Assembly: GCA_032871835.1 (NCBI GenBank)
Contig: CM065295.1
Coordinates: 44,514,360-44,578,359 of the forward strand
Origin: Dipteronia dyeriana
Lineage: Eukaryota; Streptophyta; Magnoliopsida; Sapindales; Sapindaceae
Length of the DNA: 64,000 bases
Direction: 5' to 3'
Shown here: piece by piece, positions 34,520-45,650 of the stretch
Numbering within the stretch: the stretch's first letter is position 1
Layout of the letters: each line of letters opens with the position of its first letter
Notes under the pieces: model-generated
The model's input: the letters and a program-made list of their open reading frames with translations, nothing else
Told to the model about the DNA's origin: nothing
Database searches by the model: none
Program-made: the position numbers and the translations under genes

Positions 34520-35422
34520 TGATATTTCAGACTAACACGCTTTTTACGGACTGTCCCCAGAGTATTGAAACGCTCCAGATAGTACTACGAATATATATAA
34601 GTGAAACATGTGAGTGTAAAATACACTTCGCAAGTGTACGAGCAGTTGACGAGTATAGCGGACACAAATAAGTTGAAACTAAACTGTCTACAAGTAACCA
34701 TTCAAAATCTAACTAAATCAAAGCAAGATAAACAAATTAACTAATATTCAAATCAAGTAAATGAAAGCTTAAACAAATATAACTAATATAGTTTCAGAAA
34801 TAATAAACCAAATACAACAAAATCCATTATCAAGTTTGGTTACACATAACAATAGGAATCAAAGAGAAAAATATAGAGAAGGAAATTACCACGAATGTCT
34901 TCAAGGATTCCAACTCTAACATCAACTCCAAGAAGCTTCAATTAGTGCAACAATGGTGGATTTGGTAGGAAATGGTGTGAGATAGTGTTTGTGTTGGATG
35001 TGAGGGAGATTTATTCTAAAACTAAAACTAAAAACTTTAGACCTAAAAAACTCTATATCTAAGAAAAGAAAAGTGGTGTATTTATATTGGGGAATTTAGG
35101 GATTGAAATAGGTGTGAAAAGATGAAATTACCCTTCGTAAAAATGGGAAATCTGTCGACTCAAATTGAAATCTGCGAGTTGCAACTCGCAAATTGAAGTA
35201 GCAAATATCTCTGGAGGAGATCTCTCTCTATTCACTATTCTTCAATCTTCCCCAGAATATTATGTTTTAGCCCTTACTTCTTTAAAATTACCATAATGCC
35301 TCTGAACTTCCCTGTTTACCTGAAATACTTATTTACAACATTAAAACCCCGGTTTAACCCTAGAAACAAGCACAAAACAATAGAAAATAGGGACCTAAAA
35401 GAGGTATAAAATAGTGCTATCA
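34520..35422 (-). mobile_element. 3' LTR of minus-strand Athila-like element D
   Basis: The minus strand starts TGATAGCACT at 35422, next to a purine tract and hairpin, and ends near 34520 (TGAT on the plus strand). A TATA box is at 35079-35088 (minus, ccaatataaataca). About 0.9 kb. It sits in the Copia gag remnant on its left side. The 3' end is less certain than the start. Confidence 0.65.
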
Positions 35423-35461
35423 AATACCCTCAAACCTATCATTTGCTCGTCCTTAAGCAAA
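35423..35461 (-). other. Polypurine tract and adjacent hairpin of element D
   Basis: On the minus strand TTTGCT pairs with AGCAAA around TAAGGACG, followed by a gataggtttgagggtatt tract touching the LTR. It matches the arrangement at 581-620. Confidence 0.65.
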
Positions 35462-37957
35462 ATTGAAAAAAAAAATAAACAAATAAACAAAACTAAAAGC
35501 TAACAAGACTCAAAAATTACAAAACAACAGCAAAAATGAAAAACACGAAAAGGTTTGCTAAAAGCCATACAAAAATGAGTTATAAAAAAAAATATTGTAC
35601 ATATTAAGAACAACACATGTGAGAATCATTGAGTGGAGGATAAACTAAAGTCACTCAATTGAATACAACACACTAAGCAAACCCCGCACTCTTAATGACC
35701 TAGCAACAAAAGCAACACACCTAAATGCTTTGGATAGAATTCGCCTCGACTCTAATCCTCACTGGATTTCACTTGATTTTTCTCTCAGAGTCCTAGGCTC
35801 ACTCTTTATCAAACACATGCGATTTGGATGTTATGTCAAGGAATTTAATGCCATAAACGTGGTAGAGCACGTTAAAAACTCATATTCCTGAAATATACTT
35901 CTTAAAAGATCAATTGGACTCTTCCCTAATATAATTGGGGCAAGGGTGATTTTTTGTGATGGGATGGTACAAATATGATATGGAAATCAACTAATCAAGC
36001 TAAGGTGTTTATATGATAGACTCTACAATTCTAAGCTCTATATAACTTACACATTTTAAAACAAGCGTTTAGGCTACAATTTTGAATTTCGATATGTGCT
36101 AATTTGTTAATCTAGTTTGAGTAACATGCATTGAAGTACAAAGACTTTAAGTACAAAGACTTTCAGCACAATCATCAAATATGCCTCAGTACACGTTGTT
36201 ACATATTTGAGAGCTTAACAACTAATTTGTAGACCTTGACAAAATCAATAACTATGGTAAGGTTAAGTGTTCAGGTTAATGGTATGTGATGGTGAAGTGA
36301 GTAGGTTTATGTGTGTTTGGGGAAGTGTTTGACCACATTTGCAATGAAGTACACATAAAGGAACACGGACGTGTTTAGGCAATTTAGTCATGAAACACTA
36401 TCAAGGTCCTAATATCATCTCTTGAAGTCCGTCTACTATGGCAATACAAACTCAAACATGTTATACACATTTTATGAGTGTTCTATGGCAAACAATGTTA
36501 ATGACAAGATGAGATCACAATTATGAACATATTTAAAGAGTGTTTAAGAGTAGAAACATAATTTACCCTCAGAAATGAGCACTAAGGCACAAAAATCTTA
36601 CACGAGTAGTCTTCACTATTAATCCTAACAATGAGTACGAAGCCTCATCCACTTAGACACTAAGAGAGATGACTAAATTCACATCATGCAAAAAATAATC
36701 TAGACTGACAAGAAGTTATGCAAGACTCAACAATTAACACATGCGAAAGAATCCTTAACGACACAACTCAAAACATTCAAAACATCTCATTCAAACAATT
36801 TGTTCAAAGTTGGCACAATTCGTAAATATTTTAGATAAAAACAAAAAAGCATAATATTCACAACACATACATCACAAAAATGACACATAGGTGTCCATAT
36901 ACCCAAACCAAAACTCGACATTGTCCTCAATGTTGTAAAATTTAAGAACATGGTCAAAGAGTTTATCGGTTTGAAAATCCGGAAACAAAACATACTAACA
37001 CTTATATACAATCCTAATATCTACCACTAACATATATATACAATCCTAAGCACTAATCACAACACAAACAATTTCCACACCCTTAAGCACAGTTTCTAGC
37101 AATCCAAAACGAATATACAAATAATAAGACAACCATATAGTCACATTTCTTGTAATCGAAAGAATTAAATCTAGGCACTATCTTTCCCATATGTCATCTA
37201 ATGTAAATAGATTGAGCTTAGGGTTAGATGATTTTACCTCGTTTGAAAAAGTATCACTAACCCAAAAAATTGCCTTTGCAAGCTACGCTACGACTTCAAA
37301 TCAATTTTTACGACTTCCAAGTTGCAGTGTCTGATCGTAGATGCATTCTAGTGACTTATGCGAGATCCTTCCAGCAGAACACTGTCGGTAACTTCTGTGA
37401 GTTTGTTATGTGACTTCCTTCTTGTAATTACTGGTCTCGTAGATCCCTTATGTGACTTCCATCTCATAGTTTAATTTCGCAGTTCAATTCTAGAAGGTTC
37501 TGTGACTTTCATCTATGAATTCCTTCTCGTAGATCTAAAAAAAAAGGTTACTTTGAGGCCAAAATTTCCTTGGTCCTTGGATCACTTGCCTTTAACCTGC
37601 ACACATAAAATTTCACACCCAAAATACTACAAGCATATGCTTGTATCCATAATTTGTGTATAGATTTAAATAACATAAAACCTATTATAAAAAACTAAGG
37701 TGTTTCAACCTCCAAACCTATCTCTTTTTATGCTCATATCATTAGCATCATGCACAATTTAGGCACCAATGGAAATTGATAAAGGACTCGAGACTCTTAG
37801 CACTAAGTAGTCATTGTTCAAAATTCTAACTAAAATTATTACAAATTAAAAAGTCCTTAAATTTAAACAAAAACGAATGTCCATTAAGTGCATCATTTCC
37901 TTAAAGCTTTTAATTTCATGCATAAACATATCAAAAAGTTCATATGATACAAGCACT
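35462..37957 (-). mobile_element. 3' untranslated region of element D
   Basis: About 2.5 kb without a credible ORF. Near 35750 it shares gtgaggattagagtcgagg with the region at 303-320. Between 37260 and 37540 imperfect repeats of gtgacttcc and ctcgtag occur. The 74-aa frame at 36787-37011 has no recognisable feature. Confidence 0.6.
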
Positions 37958-38774
37958 CAACTACCACCTAAGATGGGTGGCTTTATCACAACATAGCCAT
38001 TCTCACTTTTCTTGAGCCAAAGGGGTACATTCCTATTGAGTCCTTCTGGTATGTTCTTGTCAATCTATATGGATTTAACAACCAACCTTGTAATCCTAGG
38101 TCTCACATTTGTTAAACGTTGCCATTTCATATGGGTACATTGAGGTTCAGGTCCAATATGGCCTCTAATATGGCACTTGAGACAAATGAGAATAAAGTGA
38201 GAGCTCGTACCTCTTTGATTTGTTACGGTTTGCTAGGAGGCTTGCTTGTTCCTTCTTGGCTTCATGTTTTTGTCTTGATTTGGGCCAATTTTGGAGTAGG
38301 TTTCTTGAGGACTTCTGGCACTGGTTGTTTGTCCTTCTTCTCCAGAGGTGAATGTAGGACTTGGTTTAGTGACTATGGCACTAGAAATTCCTTAACTCAA
38401 GTCAAGCGTATCTTCTTTCAAAAGTGGGATCACTTCCTTTCTCTTTGCCTTAAACTCTTGCTTAGCCTTTGCAAGCTCCGTAAGATGGTAAAGTTACTTT
38501 CTATTCATTATATCTAAAGCCTCATCTTTTGCTTCAATTTCAGCTTGCATTAGCGACATTCTTTGAGAAAAGTCAAGCTTAAGATCTTCAATCTCTTTTA
38601 TGGATGAGTCTCTTTCCTTCTCGATCAAATGTCTTAAGTATGTAGTCTACATTAAGACTTATCAACTATGCATTCTCCTTAACCAATTTTACTTTCTTTC
38701 CCTCCTTTTCTAGCCTTAGCTTTTCTTCGAACTTGAGTAAAAATTCACCAAAGTCTCATTCTGAGCTATTTAAG
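37958..38774 (-). pseudogene. Coiled coil plus CCHC tail of element D
   Basis: Minus-strand translation with stops and shifts shows FGEFLLKFEEKLRLEKEGKK (coiled coil), a Lys/Pro-rich linker, then HFILICLKCHIRGHIGP (a knuckle matching NFIPVCHFCNRKGHIRP of the ORF at 62454), and finally VPLWLKKSENGYVVIKP ending at a stop (37958-37960). Order and ending match the tail KVWIKK...GDEYEIVASPLEP. The untranslated region and LTR follow directly, with no RT or integrase. The 5' side is cut by a DNA-transposon-like sequence at 38775. Confidence 0.6.
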
Positions 38775-39102
38775 TAGGGGTGGGTACTAAGTTTGGAACC
38801 GAACCGAACCAAAAAAAGGGTGTTAGGTTCAGTTCGGTTCATCAAATGAATTCGGTTTAAACCGATTCAAAAAATGAAAAACCGAAAAAAATTCGGCTCA
38901 AACCGGTTTGAACCGATTAAACCCCCTATATAACTAAAAGAAAAAAAACCCTAACACATTAACACATTTCTTCTCTTTCATTTTTTATTCCCCTTATAGT
39001 TCCTACCGTTGATTTCTTTACTTCTCTGAGTTCTCTCATCTTTTCCTTAACTCCTTCACTGCTCATCTCCGATCTGCTCGTCTCCACTGCTCGTATCCTA
39101 TC
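38775..39102. mobile_element. hAT-like non-autonomous transposon fragment
   Basis: It starts taggggtgggtact and is dense in gaaccgaacc and its complement ggttcggtt, the usual terminal and subterminal repeats of small hAT-type elements in plants. The other end is missing because the Sirevirus LTR begins at 39103. No transposase is present. Family assignment is by pattern only. Confidence 0.4.
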
Positions 39103-41307
39103 TGTTAGGTTTTAGATTTGTGTTGGCTTGATTCCATAACAAAACTTCATTTCTTTGTAATGCTTAGTTGATTAAGTGGTTCGAGATGATAAGAGCTTCA
39201 AGGAAGAAAAGCAACTTCTCATGATGCAAAGTTCATCTTCAAGAGGATTAGTACTATACTTAGATGCTAAGGTATCAAGATCCTTCTTCCTCTTGCCAGG
39301 CGTAGGCGCACACACACACAATTCATTCATATGTGTCCCTACTTAGTTATGCATCATTAAATGGGCACACACACACAATTCATACATTTGTGTCCCTGCA
39401 TCATAGTGCGTCATTTGGTATAACACATTCACACACTTGAAGTTGAATGCTCATGAATTGATATGAAAGTAACATGTTTTGGAAAATGCATGATTGGATA
39501 CTATCTCTATGAAGTTTGCATTCTTGTATGAAATGTGTTTGTTTGTTTATATGTTTGTATAACATGGATCTTGAACTTAATTTTAGTCTTAGATTACTCA
39601 TGATTGAGTTCCAGTCATTTCGGTCAATCATACTATTGATTTCGAGTTCTAAATCAAAAGATACTACACTTTCAACTCATGTTGCATACATTATCTTTAT
39701 CTTCATATATCGAGTCAAATTCTTATTTTATGGGTTAAGTATCTTATATTTCCATGTCTGTGAGGGAGTTCTGGTTCGTAATCTTCAAATAGATTTGAAT
39801 TCGGAGTTCAGAGCCCAAAGAACAGTCGAAGAACGCGAGAGGAGTGTAAGGGATGAGGTGCGATGGCTCAAGCCATCACCTTGCACCATCCCGAGATGGC
39901 GTGTGGACATCTCGGCCCCAAAAGTGCTCTGCCCCGAGATGCCCACGCCCAATCTCAAGGAGGTACTAAAGAATGGGGGCAATTTGGTCATTTGGTTATT
40001 CTCTCTTTAAAACCTCTCTTTCCCTCTCATTCATGAATAAGTTGAGAAAATTGAAATTGAAGAACAAGTGCAGAAATGTTTCTCTCAACATTTTGATTTT
40101 TGTTTTTTGTTTTTGTGATAACTTCTTCATTTCTTCTCCGAATCACTTGATTCAAAAACCGATTTTGAGTGTCTTGAAGATTTCTACAAACCCCAAGAAT
40201 TTACAGAACCAAAGGATGTCTATAGTTTTTGTTGTGATCTGATCTTCAGTTCGTGGTTTTCATCCTTATTATTAAAAATCATCTTTTTCTTAGTTTTCTT
40301 CTTAGATCTTCTTATTGATTGATGTTATTTGATTAAGAAGCATGACTAGGATGATTTTGATATCATTTTTTGGTTTGTTGAATTGATTTTCAAGTTTAGC
40401 TAGATTTGTGATAAGTTGATTGATTTGTGCTAAACTTGATAAATATGAAATTGTTTCTAGAAATCTTTTGTTCTTATGCTTGATTGACTATTTCTAGATC
40501 TAATTTCATTTTCTAAGAACTAGGTTGTGTTTCAATTGGTGTCTATATCTTCATTTCTATGTTCTTAGTTGATAACATGCTTAGGTTGCCTAGATACTTT
40601 TGTGATTGTTCTTTGGAAGCATAATCTAGCTATCTAGTTGCATGTCCATAGAATTTGTCGATCATCATTTTCTATGTTGAGTGCTTGTTTGCGTTTTGCA
40701 TTCATGATCACTTAGATGCCTTGTGAAGAGGTAGAAAGTCTCATATCTTAGAGTGATTCTTTGATTTGAGCATTTGAAAGTCTTAGCTAGAGTCGGGAGG
40801 ACTTAGATAGCTAAGCAAGTGCAAGTCTCGACAAGAGGTGTGAGACCTCGGATTGTTGAGCAAGGAAGTCTTGACTAGAGTCGGGAGGACTCGGATAGTT
40901 AAGCAAGAAGTCTTGCCTAGGGTCGGGAGGATCCGGATAGGTGAGCAAAGAATCTTCCTAGAGACAGGAGGTCTTGGATAGGAAGTCAGCTTAGTAGATC
41001 ACTAGGTTCAAGGATAGAGTGAGAGTGATATCTTGGAGAGCATGTGTTGATTTCTTGAGTCTGTAACTCTATTTGAAATAGTGGATTTGCTTTTGCTAGT
41101 GGTTGTGGTATAAACTCGTGGATGTTTCCTCTTTAGAGGTTCACCACTTAAATATTGTGTGTCATTGTTTGCAATTTTCATTAAGCACTGTTAAAATTGC
41201 ATTGTTTTAAAAGAAGACAAAAAATTGAAGCATATACCTATTCACCCCCCCCCCCCCCCCCCCCCCGCTCTAGGTATATTTACACTTTAAAGATAAAGGG
41301 AATTTCA
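39103..41307 (+). mobile_element. Sirevirus 5' LTR
   Basis: 2,205 bp, TGTTAGG...GGAATTTCA. It contains the cgagatgg double hairpin (39890-39960), aagtctt...gagtcgggagga repeats (40780-40960) and a 22-C run before ctctaggtat (41245-41266). It lacks the internal duplication seen in the 3' LTR. Confidence 0.9.
41245..41266. repeat. Poly-C tract (22 C)
   Basis: It lies in the conserved cctattcacccc...ctctaggtat box near the LTR 3' end. The 3' LTR has cccctcccccccct at the same place. Length here may be biological slippage or a sequencing artefact. Confidence 0.85.
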
Positions 41308-41327
41308 ATTGGTCTTAGAGGAGGTGT
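41308..41327 (+). other. Primer binding site, decayed iMet type
   Basis: TGGTCTTAGAGG (from 41310) matches the iMet complement TGGTATCAGAGC at 9 of 12 positions, two bases after the LTR end. Confidence 0.6.
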
Positions 41328-41357
41328 CTAGACACACTTAGATAGATCTTCTTTGTA

Positions 41358-42608
41358 GTGTTTGTTATCTTCTTTTGTTTCATCATGATTAAAGAAATGT
41401 ATTCTTTTGTGGCTTCTCTTGTTGAAGGTGAGTCTATTGACTTAGATGATCAAAAGATCAAAGATCTTATTCAAGAAAATGAAAGGATCTCTAAGATCAA
41501 TAAGTCTCTCACTAAAAAGTTAGAAAATCATGATTGTAGCTCAAAATGTGTTATTGATCTTAATGACAAAATTATTAATCTTGAGAAAAATTTGATTTAT
41601 AGCAATGATAGATTAAGTATTTTGAAGCATGAAATTGAGCAAAAAGATGAATCTCTTGATCCTGCTAGGAGAATTGAAAATGTGCTTAAAGCAAAACTTA
41701 ATGAGCATGAGAATCAAGAGAAAGTGCTTAATGACAAACCTAATGAGGCTAAAGAGATGATTAACAAGATGTTATCTAGCTCTAACAAAGTGAAAGCTCT
41801 CATTAAGGTTGGAAAGCCTTCAAGCGACAAAAGAGGTTTAGGATATGTTAATGAAAAATCAACTCCTTCATCTAACAAATCTACTTTTTTCAAAGCTTGT
41901 ATCAATCTAATTGTAGGTACACTCTCTAACGGTAAAGTGATGAATGCTACCGGAGGTGCCTCAACATCAATAATGAAAGTCAAGGAAAAAACTAAACAAT
42001 GCCAAAGACAAGCTACATCATCATCAAATGCAAAAGGCAAGACATATGGTGTTGCACGCCAAAGAGGTAAAAATGTGAGAAGGAAAAATGAGTTGAATGC
42101 TCAAGCAAATGGTAAACTTCTCAAATTCATACTTATTTGTCATTATTGCAACATGGTAGGACACATAAGGCCTAGATGTTATGAATACATTCGTAAGTGT
42201 AGAATTGCCAATGATTTGCATGATATGTATTTGAATGGTCCTAGGAAATCATACATGTATGGATCTAGAATTGTACCTAAGAAGACCTTGGAAGAGCATG
42301 TTGAGAATAAATGTGTTGATGATTTGTTTTTTAATTCTAGTGTTGCGCCTCATTTTACTATGCATAAGAAAGTTGATAATGCTTTGTTTGATTTGTTTGA
42401 AAATGTGACTAATGGAGTCAATGTGCCTATAAACAAGTCAAAGCATGTTAATAAAAGTAGGAATGAGAAACTAGTCAAGAAAGTTTGGGTTAAGAAAAAC
42501 ACAACACAATGTTTGGTTGTACAATATGCTTTAAGAGCTAATTCATCCTATTGTTGGTACCTTGATAGCGGTTGCTCTAGGAATATGACCGGTAACGAAA
42601 TTCTTTAA
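41358..42608 (+). pseudogene. Sirevirus gag C-terminus and protease start
   Basis: 416 open codons. Residues ~20-145 form a coiled coil, then a Ser/Lys-rich linker. The knuckle CHYCNMVGHIRPRCYEYIRKC lies near 265-285 (CX2CX4HX4C), followed by KKVWVKKNTTQ and the protease site WYLDSGCSRNMTG near the end. The N-terminal UBN2 capsid domain expected in Sirevirus gag is absent: the coiled coil starts almost directly after the leader, so an internal deletion removed it. A frameshift near 42598 ends the frame. Confidence 0.85.
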
Positions 42609-42609
42609 G

Positions 42610-43743
42610 AATCTTGTTATGACGGATGGTGGATGGGTTACATTTGGTGATGGCACTAAAAAGCAAATTCTAGGCAAGGGAACAATTTGTATCCCCAGAT
42701 TGCCTAAACTTTGTGACACCTTGTATGTAGATGTTCTACAAGCTAATCTAATAAGCATCACTCACTTGTGTGAAATTTTTAAAGAAGTTAGCTTTAACAA
42801 GGATATGTGCACAAAAATTGATAAAAAGGGTAAAATTGTTTTGAAAGTCAAAAGATCTTTGGACAATTGCTATTGTTTAGAGGTTGATCCACTAACATGT
42901 AATATGACACATGAGTGCAACAAGCTTGAATTATTGCATGAAAGATTGGGCCACATGAATTATAAAGATTTAAAGAAGCTTGAGAAATATAACATTGTTA
43001 GAGGTCTTCCTAGTCTTGGTAAAAAGCTTGATGGTGTTTGTGAACCATGTGAATTAGGTAAACAAACAAAAGTGTCTCATAAAAAGAACACTAATTTCGC
43101 TATCAAGAAGCCCTTAGAACTTGTGCTTATGGACCTAATGGGACCAATTCAAACCGAAAGCATAAATGGCAAGAAATACATTTTTGTATGTGTTGATGAC
43201 TTTTCTCGGTTTGCTTGGGTATATTTTCTTAGAGACAAGACCGAAACTTTTGGTTACTTTAAGAAGTTTTGTAATCAAGTTCAAAATGAAAAAGGTCTTG
43301 GGATCAAGAAGATATGTCGCATTAGGAGTGATCATGGGAGTGAATTTAAAAATGCTAGTTTTAGTGAGTTTTGTGATGATTATGGGATTTCGCATGAGTT
43401 CTCGGCTCCTAGAACTCCTTAACAAAATGGTATTGTTGAGAGGAAGAATCGTGTCTTGCAAGAGATGGCTAGGGTCATGCTCAATAGCAAGAAAGTCCCT
43501 AGAAATCTTTGGGCCGAAGCGGTTAATACTGCATGCTATGTCACTAATAGAGTTTTTAGAGGGCCCGGCACAAAACAAACCTCCTATGAACTTTTGAAGG
43601 GCAAGAAGCCCAATGTGAGTTACTTCCACACTTTTGGGAGTAAGTGTTTTATTTTGAATGATAGAGATCACTTAGGAAAGTTTGATGCTAAAAGTGATAT
43701 TGGTCTCTTTCTTGGGTATGCTAATAATAGTCGGCATATATAG
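42610..43743 (+). pseudogene. Sirevirus GAG-pre-integrase and integrase
   Basis: LHERLGHMNYKDLKKL and CEPCELGKQ form the HHCC zinc module. The catalytic triad is visible as Asp in LVLMDLMGP, Asp in RIRSDHGSEF and Glu in NGIVERKN. GSKCFILNDRDHLGKFD follows as the core ends. A TAA after SAPRTP (43420-43422) sits where Gln is expected, consistent with CAA-to-TAA. A one-base loss near 43730 shifts the frame after YANNSR. Otherwise the coding capacity is well kept. Confidence 0.88.
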
Positions 43744-44702
43744 TGTTCAATTTGAAAACTAACACTATTATGGAGTCTATTAATGTGAAAATAGATGATC
43801 TTGGCATGCTTGATTTGTGTGATAATCATGGTGTCAATGAACCTAAATAACATTTGTTGAATGACACTAAAGCACCTATTGATATGACTAGTTATGATGA
43901 AAGTGAGTCTAGTCATAATGATGATAATGGTAGTGTTGCTATAGAAGAAAGTCAAGAGTTAGAAAATTGTTTAAATGATGACCAACAAGATGTTGAAAAT
44001 TCTAATTCTAGACTTAGGAACATGCATTACCAACAAGACATCATAGGTGATTTGAATGAAGGGGTTAGAACTAGAAGGCAACTAGCTAACCAAATTTCAT
44101 ATGCTTGCTACACATCTCAAATTAAGTACAAAAATATTAATGAAGCAATTATTGATGAATATTGGGTTAATGTCATGCAAGAAGAACTAAATCAATTTGA
44201 CAGGAATGAAGTATGGTCCTTAGTTCCTAGACCAAAAGATGTCAATGTGATTGGTATAAAATGGGTGTTTAGGAATAATACCGATGAATATGGCAAGATA
44301 GTGAGAAATAAAGCAAAACTAGTGGCTCAAGGATACACTCAAGTTGAGGGTGTACACTTTGATGAGACTTTTGCAGCCGTTGCACGTCTTGAGTCCATTA
44401 GACTTTTGTTGTCCATTGCATGTCTTAAAAAATTCAAATTGTTTCAAATGAATGTCAAAAGTGCTTTTCTCAATGGATACCTTCAAGAAGAAGTTTATGT
44501 TGAACAACCTAAGGGTTTTGTAGACCCACACTTTCCTAATCATGTGTTTAAGTTGAAAAAGGCTCTTTATGGCCTTGAGCAAGCCCTTAGAGCTTGGTAT
44601 GATAGGTTGACTCAATATCTTATTGACAACCAATATAAAAGGGGTGGTATTGATAGAACTTTGTTTGTCAAGCATTATGACAATGACATCTTTGTTGCAT
44701 AA
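43744..44702 (+). pseudogene. Sirevirus reverse transcriptase, first part
   Basis: A stop at about 43847 is followed by a 282-codon open frame. WVFRNNTDEYGKIVRNKAKL, LVAQGYTQVEGVHFDETFA and SAFLNGYLQEEVYVEQPKG are diagnostic. The first catalytic Asp is Asn (FQMNVKSAFL instead of MDVKSAFL). The frame ends at a TAA after DIFVA where Gln would fit, again consistent with CAA-to-TAA. Confidence 0.88.
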
Positions 44703-45650
44703 ATATATGTTGATGAAATTGTTTTTGGGTCTACATGTAAAACCAAGGTTGATGATTTTGTGAATGTTATGTCAAGAGAATTTGAAATGAGTATGGTAGG
44801 TGAACTCAATTACTTTCTTGGTATGCAAGTGAAACAATCTAGCAATGGTATCATGTTGTCTCAATCTAAATATGCTAGAAATCTTGTTAAGAAATTTGGC
44901 CTTGAAAGTGGAAAAGAATTTGAAACACCTATGAGTACTACTTTAAAACTTGAGAAAGATGAAAAAGGAAAAAATGTTGATCAAAGTCTCTATAAGAGCA
45001 TGATAGGTAGCCTTCTCTACCTAACGGCTAGTAGGCTGGATATTTATTTTAGTGTTGGTTTGTGTGCTAGGTTTCAAGCTAATCCAAAAGAATCTCACTT
45101 GAAAGCCGTTAAAAGAATCATTAGATATATAAAAGGAACACATAAACGTGGTTTATTCTATTCTTTTGATACTAATGATATTCTTGTTGGCTATTGTGAT
45201 GCGGATTGGGCAGGAAATATTGATGATCGTAAAAGCATATCGGGCGGTTGCTTTTACTTGGGGAATAATTTGGTTGCTTGGCAAAGCAAGAAGCAAAATT
45301 CCGTCTCTCTTTCTTCATCCGAAGCCGAGTACATTGCGGCCGGAAGTGCTTGCACACAACTTCTATGGATGAAACAAATTCTCAAGGATTTTGAGATTGA
45401 TCAAGGTAAAATGACTCTCTATTGTGATAATATGAGTGCCATTAACATCTCTAAAAATCTGGTTCAACACCCACGTACAAAGCATATAGACATTAGGCAT
45501 CATCTCATTAGAGAACTTGTTGAACATTCAATAGTAACTCTTGAACATATGCCTACTAAAAATCAACTTGCGGACTTGTTCACAAAGCCCTTGGACAAAG
45601 AGAGATTTGTATCTCTTAGAAGATCCATTGGCATGATTTGTGTTGATTAA
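44703..45650 (+). pseudogene. Sirevirus RT end and RNase H
   Basis: The frame continues from the stop: IYVDEIVFGSTC is the YVDD box with the second Asp changed to Glu. MVGELNYFLGMQVKQ, TASRLDIYFSVGLCARFQA and the RNase H motifs GYCDADWAG (Asp), SSSEAEYIAAG (Glu) and YCDNMSAINISKN (Asp) are intact. It ends TKPLDKERF...GMICVD with a natural-looking stop. With Asn and Glu at the RT active site it is catalytically dead. Confidence 0.9.

Noticed and set aside
38119..38517. 132-aa plus-strand frame as a host membrane protein
   Set aside because: It is the complement of the coiled-coil/knuckle pseudogene of element D; its hydrophobicity comes from antisense codons.
43135..43671. 178-aa minus-strand frame opposite Sirevirus integrase
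   Set aside because: Shadow of a well-recognised integrase on the plus strand.
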